Shown one piece after another: positions 1 through 5,356 of a stretch of DNA of 5,438 bases. Every line of letters starts with the position of its first letter. Position 1 is the first letter of the stretch. This DNA comes from Saprospiraceae bacterium (GTDB lineage Bacteria > Bacteroidota > Bacteroidia > Chitinophagales > Saprospiraceae), in contig JACMLK010000078.1 in assembly GCA_014379665.1 (NCBI GenBank), forward strand, positions 1 to 5,438, given 5' to 3'. Position numbers and translations under genes: made by a program. Under the pieces are notes generated by a model. That model did not search any database. It was not told where the DNA came from and worked only from the letters and a program-made list of their open reading frames with translations.

Positions 1-455
1 ATAATGGTGGAATCACAACCATTTGTACTGCCATTGATGATGGTTTGAGTGCCGGAAGGATTGGTTTCATCATATATCGTACCGTTTACTACTATAAACT
101 CACCTGAGCACAACGATTGGTTTAAATTAGTTATTATTGGCTGGTCAAAAATAAGATTCACAAGTATGATAGAATCGCAGCCAAAATAGCTTCCGTTTTT
201 TATAACTTCAGTACCTGTTAGATTTGTTTCATTATAAATTTTCCCGTTAATGACCATACTCTGACCGGCACAAAGATGATTATTCAACATTAAAGTTGCC
301 ACAGCATGGAATTGGATTTCTACCTGTATGGTTGAATCACAAATCGATGGGTCACCGGACTTGATAGTCTCAAATCCTGAAGTATTGGATTCATCATAAA
401 TTGTTCCGTTTACCAGAAGCATTTCTCCGGGGCATAAATTGTTGTTTATTATTGT
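1..455 (-). repeat. C1-C3: 54-residue LC.G..(V/I)NG.IY(D/N)E.N..G repeats, running off the edge
   Basis: Three units start at residues 1337, 1391 and 1445; the third is cut by the window edge. Each carries LC[PAS]G, then (V/I)NG.IY(D/N)E(S/T)N, then G[FT][EQ]T-like residues and a closing CDS(T/I)I. The first cysteines (1344, 1398, 1452) step by exactly 54 residues (162 bp). C1 and C3 are similar at DNA level too: about 32 of 38 bases match in the NGTIYDE segment by eye, closer than most R units. Such 'GCDST' repeats are frequent near the C-terminal part of large Saprospiraceae proteins. Total copy number is unknown. Confidence 0.85.
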
Positions 456-3400
456 ATTTCTGACAGGATTTATGGTAAATGACGCAGGCATCTGCTGGAT
501 GTACCCTGTACAGTTATAATCCTGAAATTGATTAATAAAAAACCTTACCTGACCTTTTTTTATTCCAAATAAAGAAGGACAAAAAGTATATGTTGCTTGT
601 GTTGATATCGACACCAAACTATCTGACGCCATGACATTACCATCCACTTCAATATCAAAAGTAGTTTTGAAAGGACCAATACCATTCATTGCAAATATTA
701 TTTCTGTACAATCATATTCACAGATATTTTGAGGCATACCAATCCTGATTTCAGGTTCGTAAAATATGATAGGCACACCCTGTGCAATTGAAAAACACTG
801 ATCAGTGAAATCAATTTGTGTATTGATGGCATTGCCTGAAACAGCGGAGATATAATACGTGACACCAAGCACTCCTGTGGGTGGAAATGAAAAAGTGGGT
901 GTAGTAGAAGTGGCAAGAATATTTCCCGACACCAATCCCGGACTATCATGAAGAATGAATAAAAAATTATCATCACCTTCAATAAATTCATCCTGATTAT
1001 GTGTAGCCGTAAAGGAATCATCTATACAAACCATGAACGGTGAACCGTTAAGATTCATAGTTCCGGCGTTAGTCTGGCAGGCGCAATTTTTTTGACCTGT
1101 AATAACAAATACATCACACTGATTGATATCTTCAATTTGAAAACTGTAAGGTGAACCTGAAGTAATAGGTAAAGAAAGATATGTTGAATTGGTAGGTTGT
1201 CCATTTACAGAATAGGTCATGGTATCTCCGCCAGATAAGGTAAAACTTACTGTATAAGTTTCTTTATTGACATCACAAGTGACAGTGGTATTCTGAACGG
1301 AAGGAGTGCCGTGGATAAAAATGTTAGTATTAGCTTCATTGGTACATGTGGCTGCAGGTACAAAATTTAAAATAACAGCACCATTCAACCCTGTCGGGTC
1401 TAAAAAGTTATTGCTAACACCGGGACCACTCCATGAACCGATCATAAAATCGGGGTCAGCAATAGACTTAAGATCAACAGGATTAGCAGTGTTGCAAAGT
1501 GAAATCTGTGATAATACAGGAGTTTGAATGGCTTGTACAAAAATATTTGTCGTGGCAGTTTCCAGACAGTTTCCCTGTGGGTCAAAAATCAATGTGTAAT
1601 TTCCAGCAAGATTTGATGGGTCAAATATATCACTTGCAACTCCGGATCCAAACCAGATACCATCAATATACAAAGGGTCTTCCAAAGTATTCAGATTAAG
1701 TGGGTTATCAGATTGACACAGTGATGCAGTCTGAAGTACAGGGGTCTGACTTACCGTTACATTAACAAAAGTGTTGGCGGTATTAACACAAAAATCAAAA
1801 GATGTAAAAGTTAAATTGACCATTCCCATTTGCAAAGATGGATCCAGTAAACTTCCGGTTACTCCGGTACCGGACCAAAATCCATTGTTACTACTCTGAT
1901 CTTCAAGCGTTGTGAGGTCAAATAATCCTCCACCTGAACAAAGATTTGCTGTTGTCAGATTGAGGTCTGTCGGTACTATCACGTCAACAGTGGAATTGAT
2001 AGCTTCAAAACAAAGATTTAAAGGTGTAAATGTAAGATTTACAGTCCCTTGCATTCCGGCTGGGTTCAATATATTATTGGTTACATTCGGCCCGTTCCAA
2101 GTCCCTCCACCAGCCAATGGATCATTGAGAACATTTAAATCAAATGATAATTCATTTTGACAAATATTTGCTGTACCCGGATTGGGTGTTCCTCCCGGGG
2201 TGGTATTGATCAATATTTCAGCTATCGCAAAACATCCGTTTGGATCGGTTGACTTCACATAAAAACTGGTCGGTGCGTTTACAATAACTTGAGCATTTGG
2301 TAACAGATTGGCACTATTGGCAGGGAGTGCAGTATAGTATAATAAAGTGTTTGTTGGCCCGGTATTGACATAGGTAGACAAATCAACAGTTGCACCCGTA
2401 CAAACAATAATATTATTTTGGATGACTGTAGTTGGAGAAGGTAATATAATTACCTGTGTCATACCTGACAAAATACATTCATCTACAGGATCAAACTGTA
2501 AAGTAATGGTTCCCGACATGCCTTCAGGGTCAAAGAAGTCTCCGGTAACACCGGGACCCGACCAGGTACCGTTAGTAAAAGCAATATCCTCAAGCGTATT
2601 CAGGTTAAATGGGTCATCAGAAGCACAGATATTTGCCTGGCCTAAGACAGGAACATCCGTTACCAGAATATTGAACATAATGATACCATCAGTATAACAA
2701 GGGGTTGTCGGCGTATATGTGACGGTTATTGTTCCTGATTGTCCCGAAGGATCAAATGTATTTCCGGTTACTCCCGATCCTGACCATGTTCCTGAAATAC
2801 CGGAAGCAGTGATGTATTGGTTGAGATCAAAACTTCCGGTGTCATCGCAGATATTAACGGTTGAATTCTGAAATGGCTCACCACCCGGTATGACATTAAT
2901 CGTAAAAGGGGTAATCACTTCACAACCGTTTAATTGGGCAAATGCATAATAAGTTTGAGTAGATAGCGGTGAAACTATATCATCCGGTAACTGATTTGAG
3001 GCATTTGGTGGGGTTGAAAAATGGTAAGTAACCACTAAACCCGGTTGAGAAACAATATCTACACAATCGAATACGGACACAAAGTCACCGGAACATATTT
3101 CTGTAAAAACAGGGGTCAGCACAGGTGGCTGTGTGACAGTGACATTATCTGTTAAAGGAGGATCAAAATTGATGGTACACAAAGTAGATACCTGGGTAAT
3201 TTTTGTGATCAAAATAGCACAGTCCTCCCACATTTGCAGAAAAAGCGGATTACTTGATGTTGTTATCGTATAAGTTTGAGAAGTTGATGTGCAAAGAAGC
3301 TGATATTCAATGGTATATGTTCCGCTAAATGGCAAAGTTAATAAAACTGTTGCGCTGGCTGATTCACAAATTGCATCTTCAATAATATCGACATCGAAAT

Positions 3401-4463
3401 CCGCTTCATCAAATGAAGAAACAAGAAGGGTAATAGATACGGGTTCCGATTCGCAACTTCCGTTTGAAATCACAGCATATACGGTGGATGATCCGCTTAT
3501 AAATGAACCTGGATTTACTATTTGATTGCTCAGTCCTATATCTGAGTACCAGTTGACAGTAAAACCCCCACCGGTAACTGCATTATCATAAGAGGATAAA
3601 TTAAAGATAGCCTGGGCTATGGGAATAGTTTCACATTGCTCGATTACAAGGCTATTTCCGTCCGGCAGATTTTCAACATTAACTATCACAGCATCTGTAG
3701 CGGAACAACCACTCTGGTCAGTTACGGTGACAATGTAAGTGGAAGTTGTGGTAGCAGGAAACATGGTGGTTTGAGTTGGGCTGCCGTTACTCCAGTTATA
3801 ACTGATAGGATTAGGTGCTGTATTGGAGGCAGTCAATGTAACAATCTCACCCTCACAAAATGTAAGATCCGGACCTGCATCGACTGTAAAATTTGTTCCA
3901 TTGGCAGTAAATGTAACGGACCATGAATGCAAAAAACCTACATCACCTCCTACGTAGTCATTCAAATACAAAGTCCATATTCCATCTGCATTTATCCCTG
4001 TAAAAGTATTGGAAAGGGTAAAGGTTCCGGGAGGATTGCCATTTGGAAACGGGGGAGCTAAATTGGTGTTTTGTCTGCCTTCCGGTTTAAATTCTCCGGT
4101 ATATGGAGGTGCACCAGCAATAATATTAAGAATAGCATCATCTCTAAAAACAGTATTGTTGAAATTATTATTTGCGCCACCATTACCGCTCGATAATTCA
4201 ATAAAAACTCCGTTTGGAGCTATTAAAAATATAGCAATATCTCCGTCCCAGGTATGATCTAAATCTATAGTCACATTATCAATATTAACACATCCACCCA
4301 GCACTCCGATTCCGGTTACTGTGGCATCAGATTCCGTAATGCCTGTGGTACCAGATGGAGGAAAAGGTATTCCGCCCTGACCGTTAAAAGTCTGTGCGCT
4401 CAATGTACAGCATCCTGTAAAAATTGATATGATACCTATAAGACTTGTTTTAAGTTTTAACAT
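1..4463 (-). CDS. Giant secreted multi-repeat surface protein with P-type domain (3' end outside window)
   Basis: One frame stays open for 1487 codons and leaves the window without a stop. No enzyme is visible. The role is inferred to be an extracellular or cell-surface adhesin-like protein of the kind Bacteroidota export by type IX secretion. Order seen: signal peptide (1-23), P-type beta-sandwich domain (about 44-187), PKD/Ig-like domain (194-263), Ig-like modules (266-350, 351-446), array I1-R1-R2-I2-R3-R4-R5-R6 (447-1051), three Cys-containing modules (1052-1333), then 54-residue repeats from 1337. Composition is rich in Asn, Thr, Ser and Gly, with few Lys/Arg. The ATG at 4463 is chosen because a classic signal peptide follows at once; in-frame ATGs at 4490 and 4538 would add 9 or 25 residues before it, and an upstream in-frame TGA closes the frame. 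No clear Shine-Dalgarno site, as is usual in this phylum. The sorting domain expected at the C terminus is not in the window. Confidence 0.95.
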   Translation of the reverse strand, partial: MLKLKTSLIGIISIFTGCCTLSAQTFNGQGGIPFPPSGTTGITESDATVTGIGVLGGCVNIDNVTIDLDHTWDGDIAIFLIAPNGVFIELSSGNGGANNNFNNTVFRDDAILNIIAGAPPYTGEFKPEGRQNTNLAPPFPNGNPPGTFTLSNTFTGINADGIWTLYLNDYVGGDVGFLHSWSVTFTANGTNFTVDAGPDLTFCEGEIVTLTASNTAPNPISYNWSNGSPTQTTMFPATTTSTYIVTVTDQSGCSATDAVIVNVENLPDGNSLVIEQCETIPIAQAIFNLSSYDNAVTGGGFTVNWYSDIGLSNQIVNPGSFISGSSTVYAVISNGSCESEPVSITLLVSSFDEADFDVDIIEDAICESASATVLLTLPFSGTYTIEYQLLCTSTSQTYTITTSSNPLFLQMWEDCAILITKITQVSTLCTINFDPPLTDNVTVTQPPVLTPVFTEICSGDFVSVFDCVDIVSQPGLVVTYHFSTPPNASNQLPDDIVSPLSTQTYYAFAQLNGCEVITPFTINVIPGGEPFQNSTVNICDDTGSFDLNQYITASGISGTWSGSGVTGNTFDPSGQSGTITVTYTPTTPCYTDGIIMFNILVTDVPVLGQANICASDDPFNLNTLEDIAFTNGTWSGPGVTGDFFDPEGMSGTITLQFDPVDECILSGMTQVIILPSPTTVIQNNIIVCTGATVDLSTYVNTGPTNTLLYYTALPANSANLLPNAQVIVNAPTSFYVKSTDPNGCFAIAEILINTTPGGTPNPGTANICQNELSFDLNVLNDPLAGGGTWNGPNVTNNILNPAGMQGTVNLTFTPLNLCFEAINSTVDVIVPTDLNLTTANLCSGGGLFDLTTLEDQSSNNGFWSGTGVTGSLLDPSLQMGMVNLTFTSFDFCVNTANTFVNVTVSQTPVLQTASLCQSDNPLNLNTLEDPLYIDGIWFGSGVASDIFDPSNLAGNYTLIFDPQGNCLETATTNIFVQAIQTPVLSQISLCNTANPVDLKSIADPDFMIGSWSGPGVSNNFLDPTGLNGAVILNFVPAATCTNEANTNIFIHGTPSVQNTTVTCDVNKETYTVSFTLSGGDTMTYSVNGQPTNSTYLSLPITSGSPYSFQIEDINQCDVFVITGQKNCACQTNAGTMNLNGSPFMVCIDDSFTATHNQDEFIEGDDNFLFILHDSPGLVSGNILATSTTPTFSFPPTGVLGVTYYISAVSGNAINTQIDFTDQCFSIAQGVPIIFYEPEIRIGMPQNICEYDCTEIIFAMNGIGPFKTTFDIEVDGNVMASDSLVSISTQATYTFCPSLFGIKKGQVRFFINQFQDYNCTGYIQQMPASFTINPVRNTIINNNLCPGEMLLVNGTIYDESNTSGFETIKSGDPSICDSTIQVEIQFHAVATLMLNNHLCAGQSMVINGKIYNETNLTGTEVIKNGSYFGCDSIILVNLIFDQPIITNLNQSLCSGEFIVVNGTIYDETNPSGTQTIINGSTNGCDSTI
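465..743 (-). other. Unassigned Cys-containing module
   Basis: Residues 1241-1333 contain QNICEYDCTEIIFAMNGIGPFKTTFDIEV, then a TYTFCPSLFG turn, and a final strand region around VRFFINQFQDYNCTG. The 'F.mnG.GPF' element is typical of an Ig-like strand pair. This stretch has more charged and aromatic residues than its neighbours and bridges the large modules to the C-terminal 54-residue repeats. I do not recognise a named family. Confidence 0.5.
744..1073 (-). other. AGTM...YYISAVSGN...C module typical of Saprospiraceae surface proteins
   Basis: Residues 1131-1240 begin NAGTMNLNGSPFMVC, pass through FTATHNQDEF, FLFILHDSPG and ILATSTTPTFSF, reach GVTYYISAVSGN (1200-1211) and finish DQCFSIAQGVPIIFYEP. 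I recall this as a recurring module in large repeat proteins of Saprospiraceae-type genomes that often carry gliding-motility-type C termini. Its function is unknown. It supports the lineage suggestion more than any other segment in the window. Confidence 0.65.
1074..1310 (-). other. Ig-like/SprB-type repeat module
   Basis: Residues 1052-1130 contain VQNTTVTCDVNKETYTVSF, then LSGGDTMTYSVNGQP, then SPYSFQIEDINQCDVFVITG and a terminal CAC. The layout 'C....y.vsf.lsGG....Y.vng....PYsF.i.D...C' is recurrent in very large gliding-motility or adhesin proteins of Bacteroidota. It occurs once here, directly after R6. Family assignment is by pattern recollection, not by alignment. Confidence 0.6.
1311..2189 (-). 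repeat. R3-R6: four tandem 74-residue Cys-Trp-Asp-Cys repeats
   Basis: Units cover residues 759-831, 832-906, 907-980 and 981-1051. Their first cysteines (768, 842, 916, 990) step by exactly 74. Within each unit Trp follows at +21 (789, 863, 937, 1011), the D/N-P pair at +32 (800, 874, 948, 1022) and the second Cys at +50 (818, 892, 966, 1040). R3 has NP where the others have DP. R5 has WFGSGVAS and R3 has WNGPNVTN in place of WSGPGVTG. R2, R4 and R5 share an [LN]TTLED/LNTLED motif. Amino-acid identity is moderate while geometry is invariant, suggesting one domain per unit with selection against indels. Confidence 0.88.
2190..2438 (-). other. Ig-like module I2, between R2 and R3
   Basis: Residues 676-758 run from PSPTTVIQNNIIVCTG through NTLLYYTALPANSANLLPNAQVIV to FYVKSTDPNGCFAIAEILINTTPGG. 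It is paralogous to I1: cysteines at 688 and 744 (56 apart) compare with 457 and 514 (57 apart) in I1, and both end in PGG next to an R unit. It interrupts the 74-residue array and appears to begin a second block, I2-R3-R4-R5-R6. Confidence 0.65.
2439..2882 (-). repeat. R1-R2: first pair of 74-residue Cys-Trp-Asp-Cys repeats
   Basis: R1 is residues 528-603 and R2 is 604-675. Each has Cys, then Trp 21 residues later in a WSG.GVTG context, then DP 32 residues after the Cys, then a second Cys 50 residues after the first (539/560/571/589 and 613/634/645/663). The first cysteines of the two units are exactly 74 residues (222 bp) apart. The pattern 'GTWSG.GVtG..FDP.g.sGt.t..y.p...C' is a familiar Bacteroidota Ig-like repeat. 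The cysteine pair is probably a disulfide within each unit. Confidence 0.85.
2883..3125 (-). other. Ig-like module I1
   Basis: Residues 447-527 run from PPVLTPVFTEICSGD to NGCEVITPFTINVIPGGEP. The segment resembles module I2 (676-758) further along. Both have a first Cys in an IC[ST]G-like or VCTG context, a central run ending NASNQLP or NSANLLP, a [TS]xYxxxx strand, an NGC turn, and a terminal PGG just before an R unit. I1 therefore looks like the head of a block I1-R1-R2. An Ig-like fold is inferred from pattern only. Confidence 0.65.
3126..3668 (-). other. Two further Ig-like extracellular modules
   Basis: The first module spans residues 266-350. It starts LPDGNSLVIEQC, contains AIFNLSSYDNAVTGGG and VNWYSD, and ends VYAVISNGSCESEPVSITL; this layout recurs in Bacteroidota repeat proteins. 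The second spans about 351-446. It contains ATVLLTLPFSGTYTIEYQL and Cys at 366, 391, 415 and 429, and is less regular; I do not recognise its family with certainty. Both are likely beta-rich spacers between the PKD-like domain and the I/R array. The boundary at residue 350 is approximate. Confidence 0.6.
3675..3884 (-). other. PKD/Ig-like domain
   Basis: Residues 194-263 begin VDAGPDLTFCEGE, run through YNWSNGS (222-228) and end in STYIVTVTDQSGCSA. This is the standard Bacteroidota PKD/Ig-like module: 'aG.d..iC.G..v.L.a', then 'Y.Ws.G', then 'Y.VtVtd..GC'. Cys203 and Cys253 are 50 residues apart and may form a disulfide. It is an extracellular beta-sandwich spacer or ligand-binding unit; no specific ligand can be read from it. 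Confidence 0.8.
3903..4334 (-). other. P-type (proprotein convertase P/homoB-like) domain
   Basis: Residues about 44-187 match the P-domain pattern. It starts with a VTGIGVLGGCVNID strand and continues with IDLDHTWDGDIAIFLIAPNG (residues 66-85), the typical 'H-T-[YW]-x-G-D-L/I-x-I-x-L-x-x-P-x-G' signature. A long acidic/Asn loop follows. It closes with GIWTLYLND (161-169) and a GDVGFLHSWSVTF stretch (173-185), the usual ending G-x-W-x-L-x-v-x-D-...-G-x-L-x-x-W-s-l. In subtilisin-like proteases this fold sits C-terminal to the catalytic domain. Here it stands alone directly after the signal peptide with no protease domain, as is common in large Bacteroidota surface proteins. A binding or stabilising role is inferred. 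Confidence 0.85.
4395..4463 (-). other. Signal peptide coding segment
   Basis: Residues 1-23 have two lysines near the N terminus (MLKLK), a hydrophobic core (SLIGIISIF) and a polar end reading TLSAQ. Signal peptidase I cleavage after Ala23 would leave Gln24 as the new N terminus, a common arrangement in secreted Bacteroidota proteins. An alternative is visible: FTGC at residues 15-18 resembles a weak lipobox, so lipidation of Cys18 cannot be excluded. The type I reading is preferred because Phe is a poor lipobox residue at -3 and because SAQ follows closely. Confidence 0.75.
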
Positions 4464-4482
4464 GTTGCAGAAAATGTGATAA

Positions 4483-4499
4483 TATCGCATTGAGCGATA
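4483..4499. repeat. Leader hairpin TATCGC/GCGATA near the start codon
   Basis: A perfect 6-bp inverted repeat (TATCGC, 5-nt loop ATTGA, GCGATA) lies 20 bp upstream of the chosen ATG. On the minus strand it would form in the 5' untranslated leader and contains the alternative ATG at 4490 in its loop/arm junction. If the message begins further upstream it could affect start choice. Short and possibly fortuitous. Confidence 0.4.
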
Positions 4500-4576
4500 A
4501 TGTAATATATGGTCAGAAATTATTCGTCCGGGAGACATGTTTACTCACATTAATGCACTAGAAAAGCTGTTTCGGG

Positions 4577-4663
4577 CTGAGTTTAAAACGCTATTAACAA
4601 AATGGGTTTAATGATATGCTGCTCTTTTGCAGATTAAACCAGGGTAACAAAGTTCAAACTCAG
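4577..4663. repeat. Nested inverted repeats (two stems, one inside the other)
   Basis: The outer arms are CTGAGTTT (4577-4584) and AAACTCAG (4656-4663). Inside them GGTTTAAT (4605-4612) pairs with ATTAAACC (4633-4640), and inside that CTGC (4619-4622) pairs with GCAG (4629-4632) around TCTTTT. All three pairings are perfect over the stated lengths and are properly nested. No T-tract follows on either strand, so it is not a standard intrinsic terminator. It could be a structured leader element or a palindromic repeat remnant. Confidence 0.5.
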
Positions 4664-4758
4664 GACGCGTTTAAGAATCTAAAATGCTTCAATATGAGGT
4701 AAATGTAGTGTTTTACTCATTATACTATGCATAAAATCAGATAAAATAGACGAATTTG

Positions 4759-4808
4759 ATGTAAAATGTTCTCTTTACATTTTGTTTACATTCAGTCATA
4801 AATGTAAA
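4759..4808. repeat. Two TTTACAT/ATGTAAA dyads with equal 8-nt spacers
   Basis: The first dyad is ATGTAAA (4759-4765) and TTTACAT (4774-4780). The second is TTTACATT (4785-4792) and AATGTAAA (4801-4808). Both have 8-nt spacers and their centres are 27 bp apart. The two inner TTTACAT copies lie 11 bp apart in direct orientation, about one helical turn. This arrangement suits an operator for a dimeric regulator, but no regulator is known from the window. Confidence 0.5.
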
Positions 4809-5033
4809 GTAAATAGTATCTCTAAGGAATCTATGCAGACTAAATCACTATTAATGTCTAAATTTATGATATTATATATGGTCTGATAATCAGGATATCT
4901 GTGATCAATCTGATGATCCAATCAGAATTCAAAACAAACAATATCGGGGACGGACTTTCTTATTTTACCTAGAATATCAGTTGGTATCATAAGCATTGAG
5001 GATGAAAGAAACTGATAACCCGAGCGTTTAGTT

Positions 5034-5170
5034 TGATCCCTCCAGGATCATATAGGTGGGGGGATGAAATATTTCAAACATAGTGCGATCCCTCTGGGAT
5101 CATCATCCAGAGTACCTCACCTAGCCACCTTGATTAAATGTTGAATAGTTCAATAATCCTTCCGGGATCA
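5034..5170. repeat. Three REP-like TGATCC...GGATCA palindromes
   Basis: Copy 1 (5034-5050) is TGATCC-CTCCA-GGATCA with perfect arms. Copy 2 (5087-5101) is GATCCC-TCT-GGGATC with perfect arms. Copy 3 (5154-5170) is TAATCC-TTCCG-GGATCA with one arm mismatch. All share a pyrimidine-rich loop and a conserved right arm GGATCA or GGGATC. They lie in non-coding DNA about 52 and 68 bp apart, like a small cluster of dispersed palindromic repeats. Similar intergenic 'CCCTnnGGG' palindromes are common in Bacteroidota genomes; whether these belong to such a family here is inference. Confidence 0.55.
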
Positions 5171-5278
5171 ATGTCCTAACTACTTCAGAGAAATTACATT
5201 ATAATTGAAATGTATTGAAAATATTTTGGTGATTTTAAGAAGTGATAGTCCATGAGTTTGCTTGGTCATCTTATTTTT

Positions 5279-5305
5279 ACCTGATAATGGTCAGAATTAT
5301 CAGGT
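5279..5305. repeat. Perfect 10-bp hairpin ACCTGATAAT/ATTATCAGGT
   Basis: The arms are 5279-5288 and 5296-5305 with a 7-nt loop. On the minus strand the left arm supplies in-frame TGA and TAA codons that end a short frame entering from the right edge, which is a usual place for a terminator. However, the minus strand continues with AAAAATAAG rather than a T run, and the plus strand has no T run after the stem. It is therefore recorded as a hairpin, not as a terminator. Confidence 0.6.
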
Positions 5306-5341
5306 CAGGATGGGCCAGATACTTCCACAATCCGAAGCTAC

Positions 5342-5356
5342 GACTTCAGAGAAGTC
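5342..5356. repeat. Short hairpin GACTTC-AGA-GAAGTC, with a partial copy at 5182-5192
   Basis: A perfect 6-bp inverted repeat with a 3-nt loop. The 11-mer ACTTCAGAGAA inside it also occurs at 5182-5192, where the second arm is not preserved. This may be a degenerate member of the palindromic repeat cluster nearby. Confidence 0.35.

Noticed and set aside
698..1021. 107-codon minus-strand open frame
   Set aside because: It lies fully inside the giant gene in another frame of the same strand, and its Leu/Ile/Phe-rich translation with no domain is a shadow of the repeat coding sequence.
1306..4257. Seven plus-strand open frames of 66-96 codons
   Set aside because: All are antisense to the continuous minus-strand gene. 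Recurrent strings such as PGP.QVP or TPGP arise from the complement of the conserved WSGPGVTG segments, so their similarity reflects the R repeats.
1..4463. Frameshift or pseudogene in the giant gene
   Set aside because: The frame reads through without a stop, and each repeat unit keeps its anchors at exact intervals, so there is no sign of decay or sequencing indels.
5075..5082. TATGTTTG on the minus strand, matching the Bacteroidota -7 box TAnnTTTG
   Set aside because: No TTG at the expected -33 position, and it is about 610 bp upstream of the only gene. A single 6-base match in AT-rich DNA is expected by chance.
5034..5170. CRISPR array
   Set aside because: Only three short imperfect palindromes with unequal spacing and no conserved repeat of 24 bases or more.
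5279..5305. Intrinsic terminator
   Set aside because: The stem is AT-rich and neither strand has a T-tract after it; the tract next to it is A-rich in the minus-strand direction.
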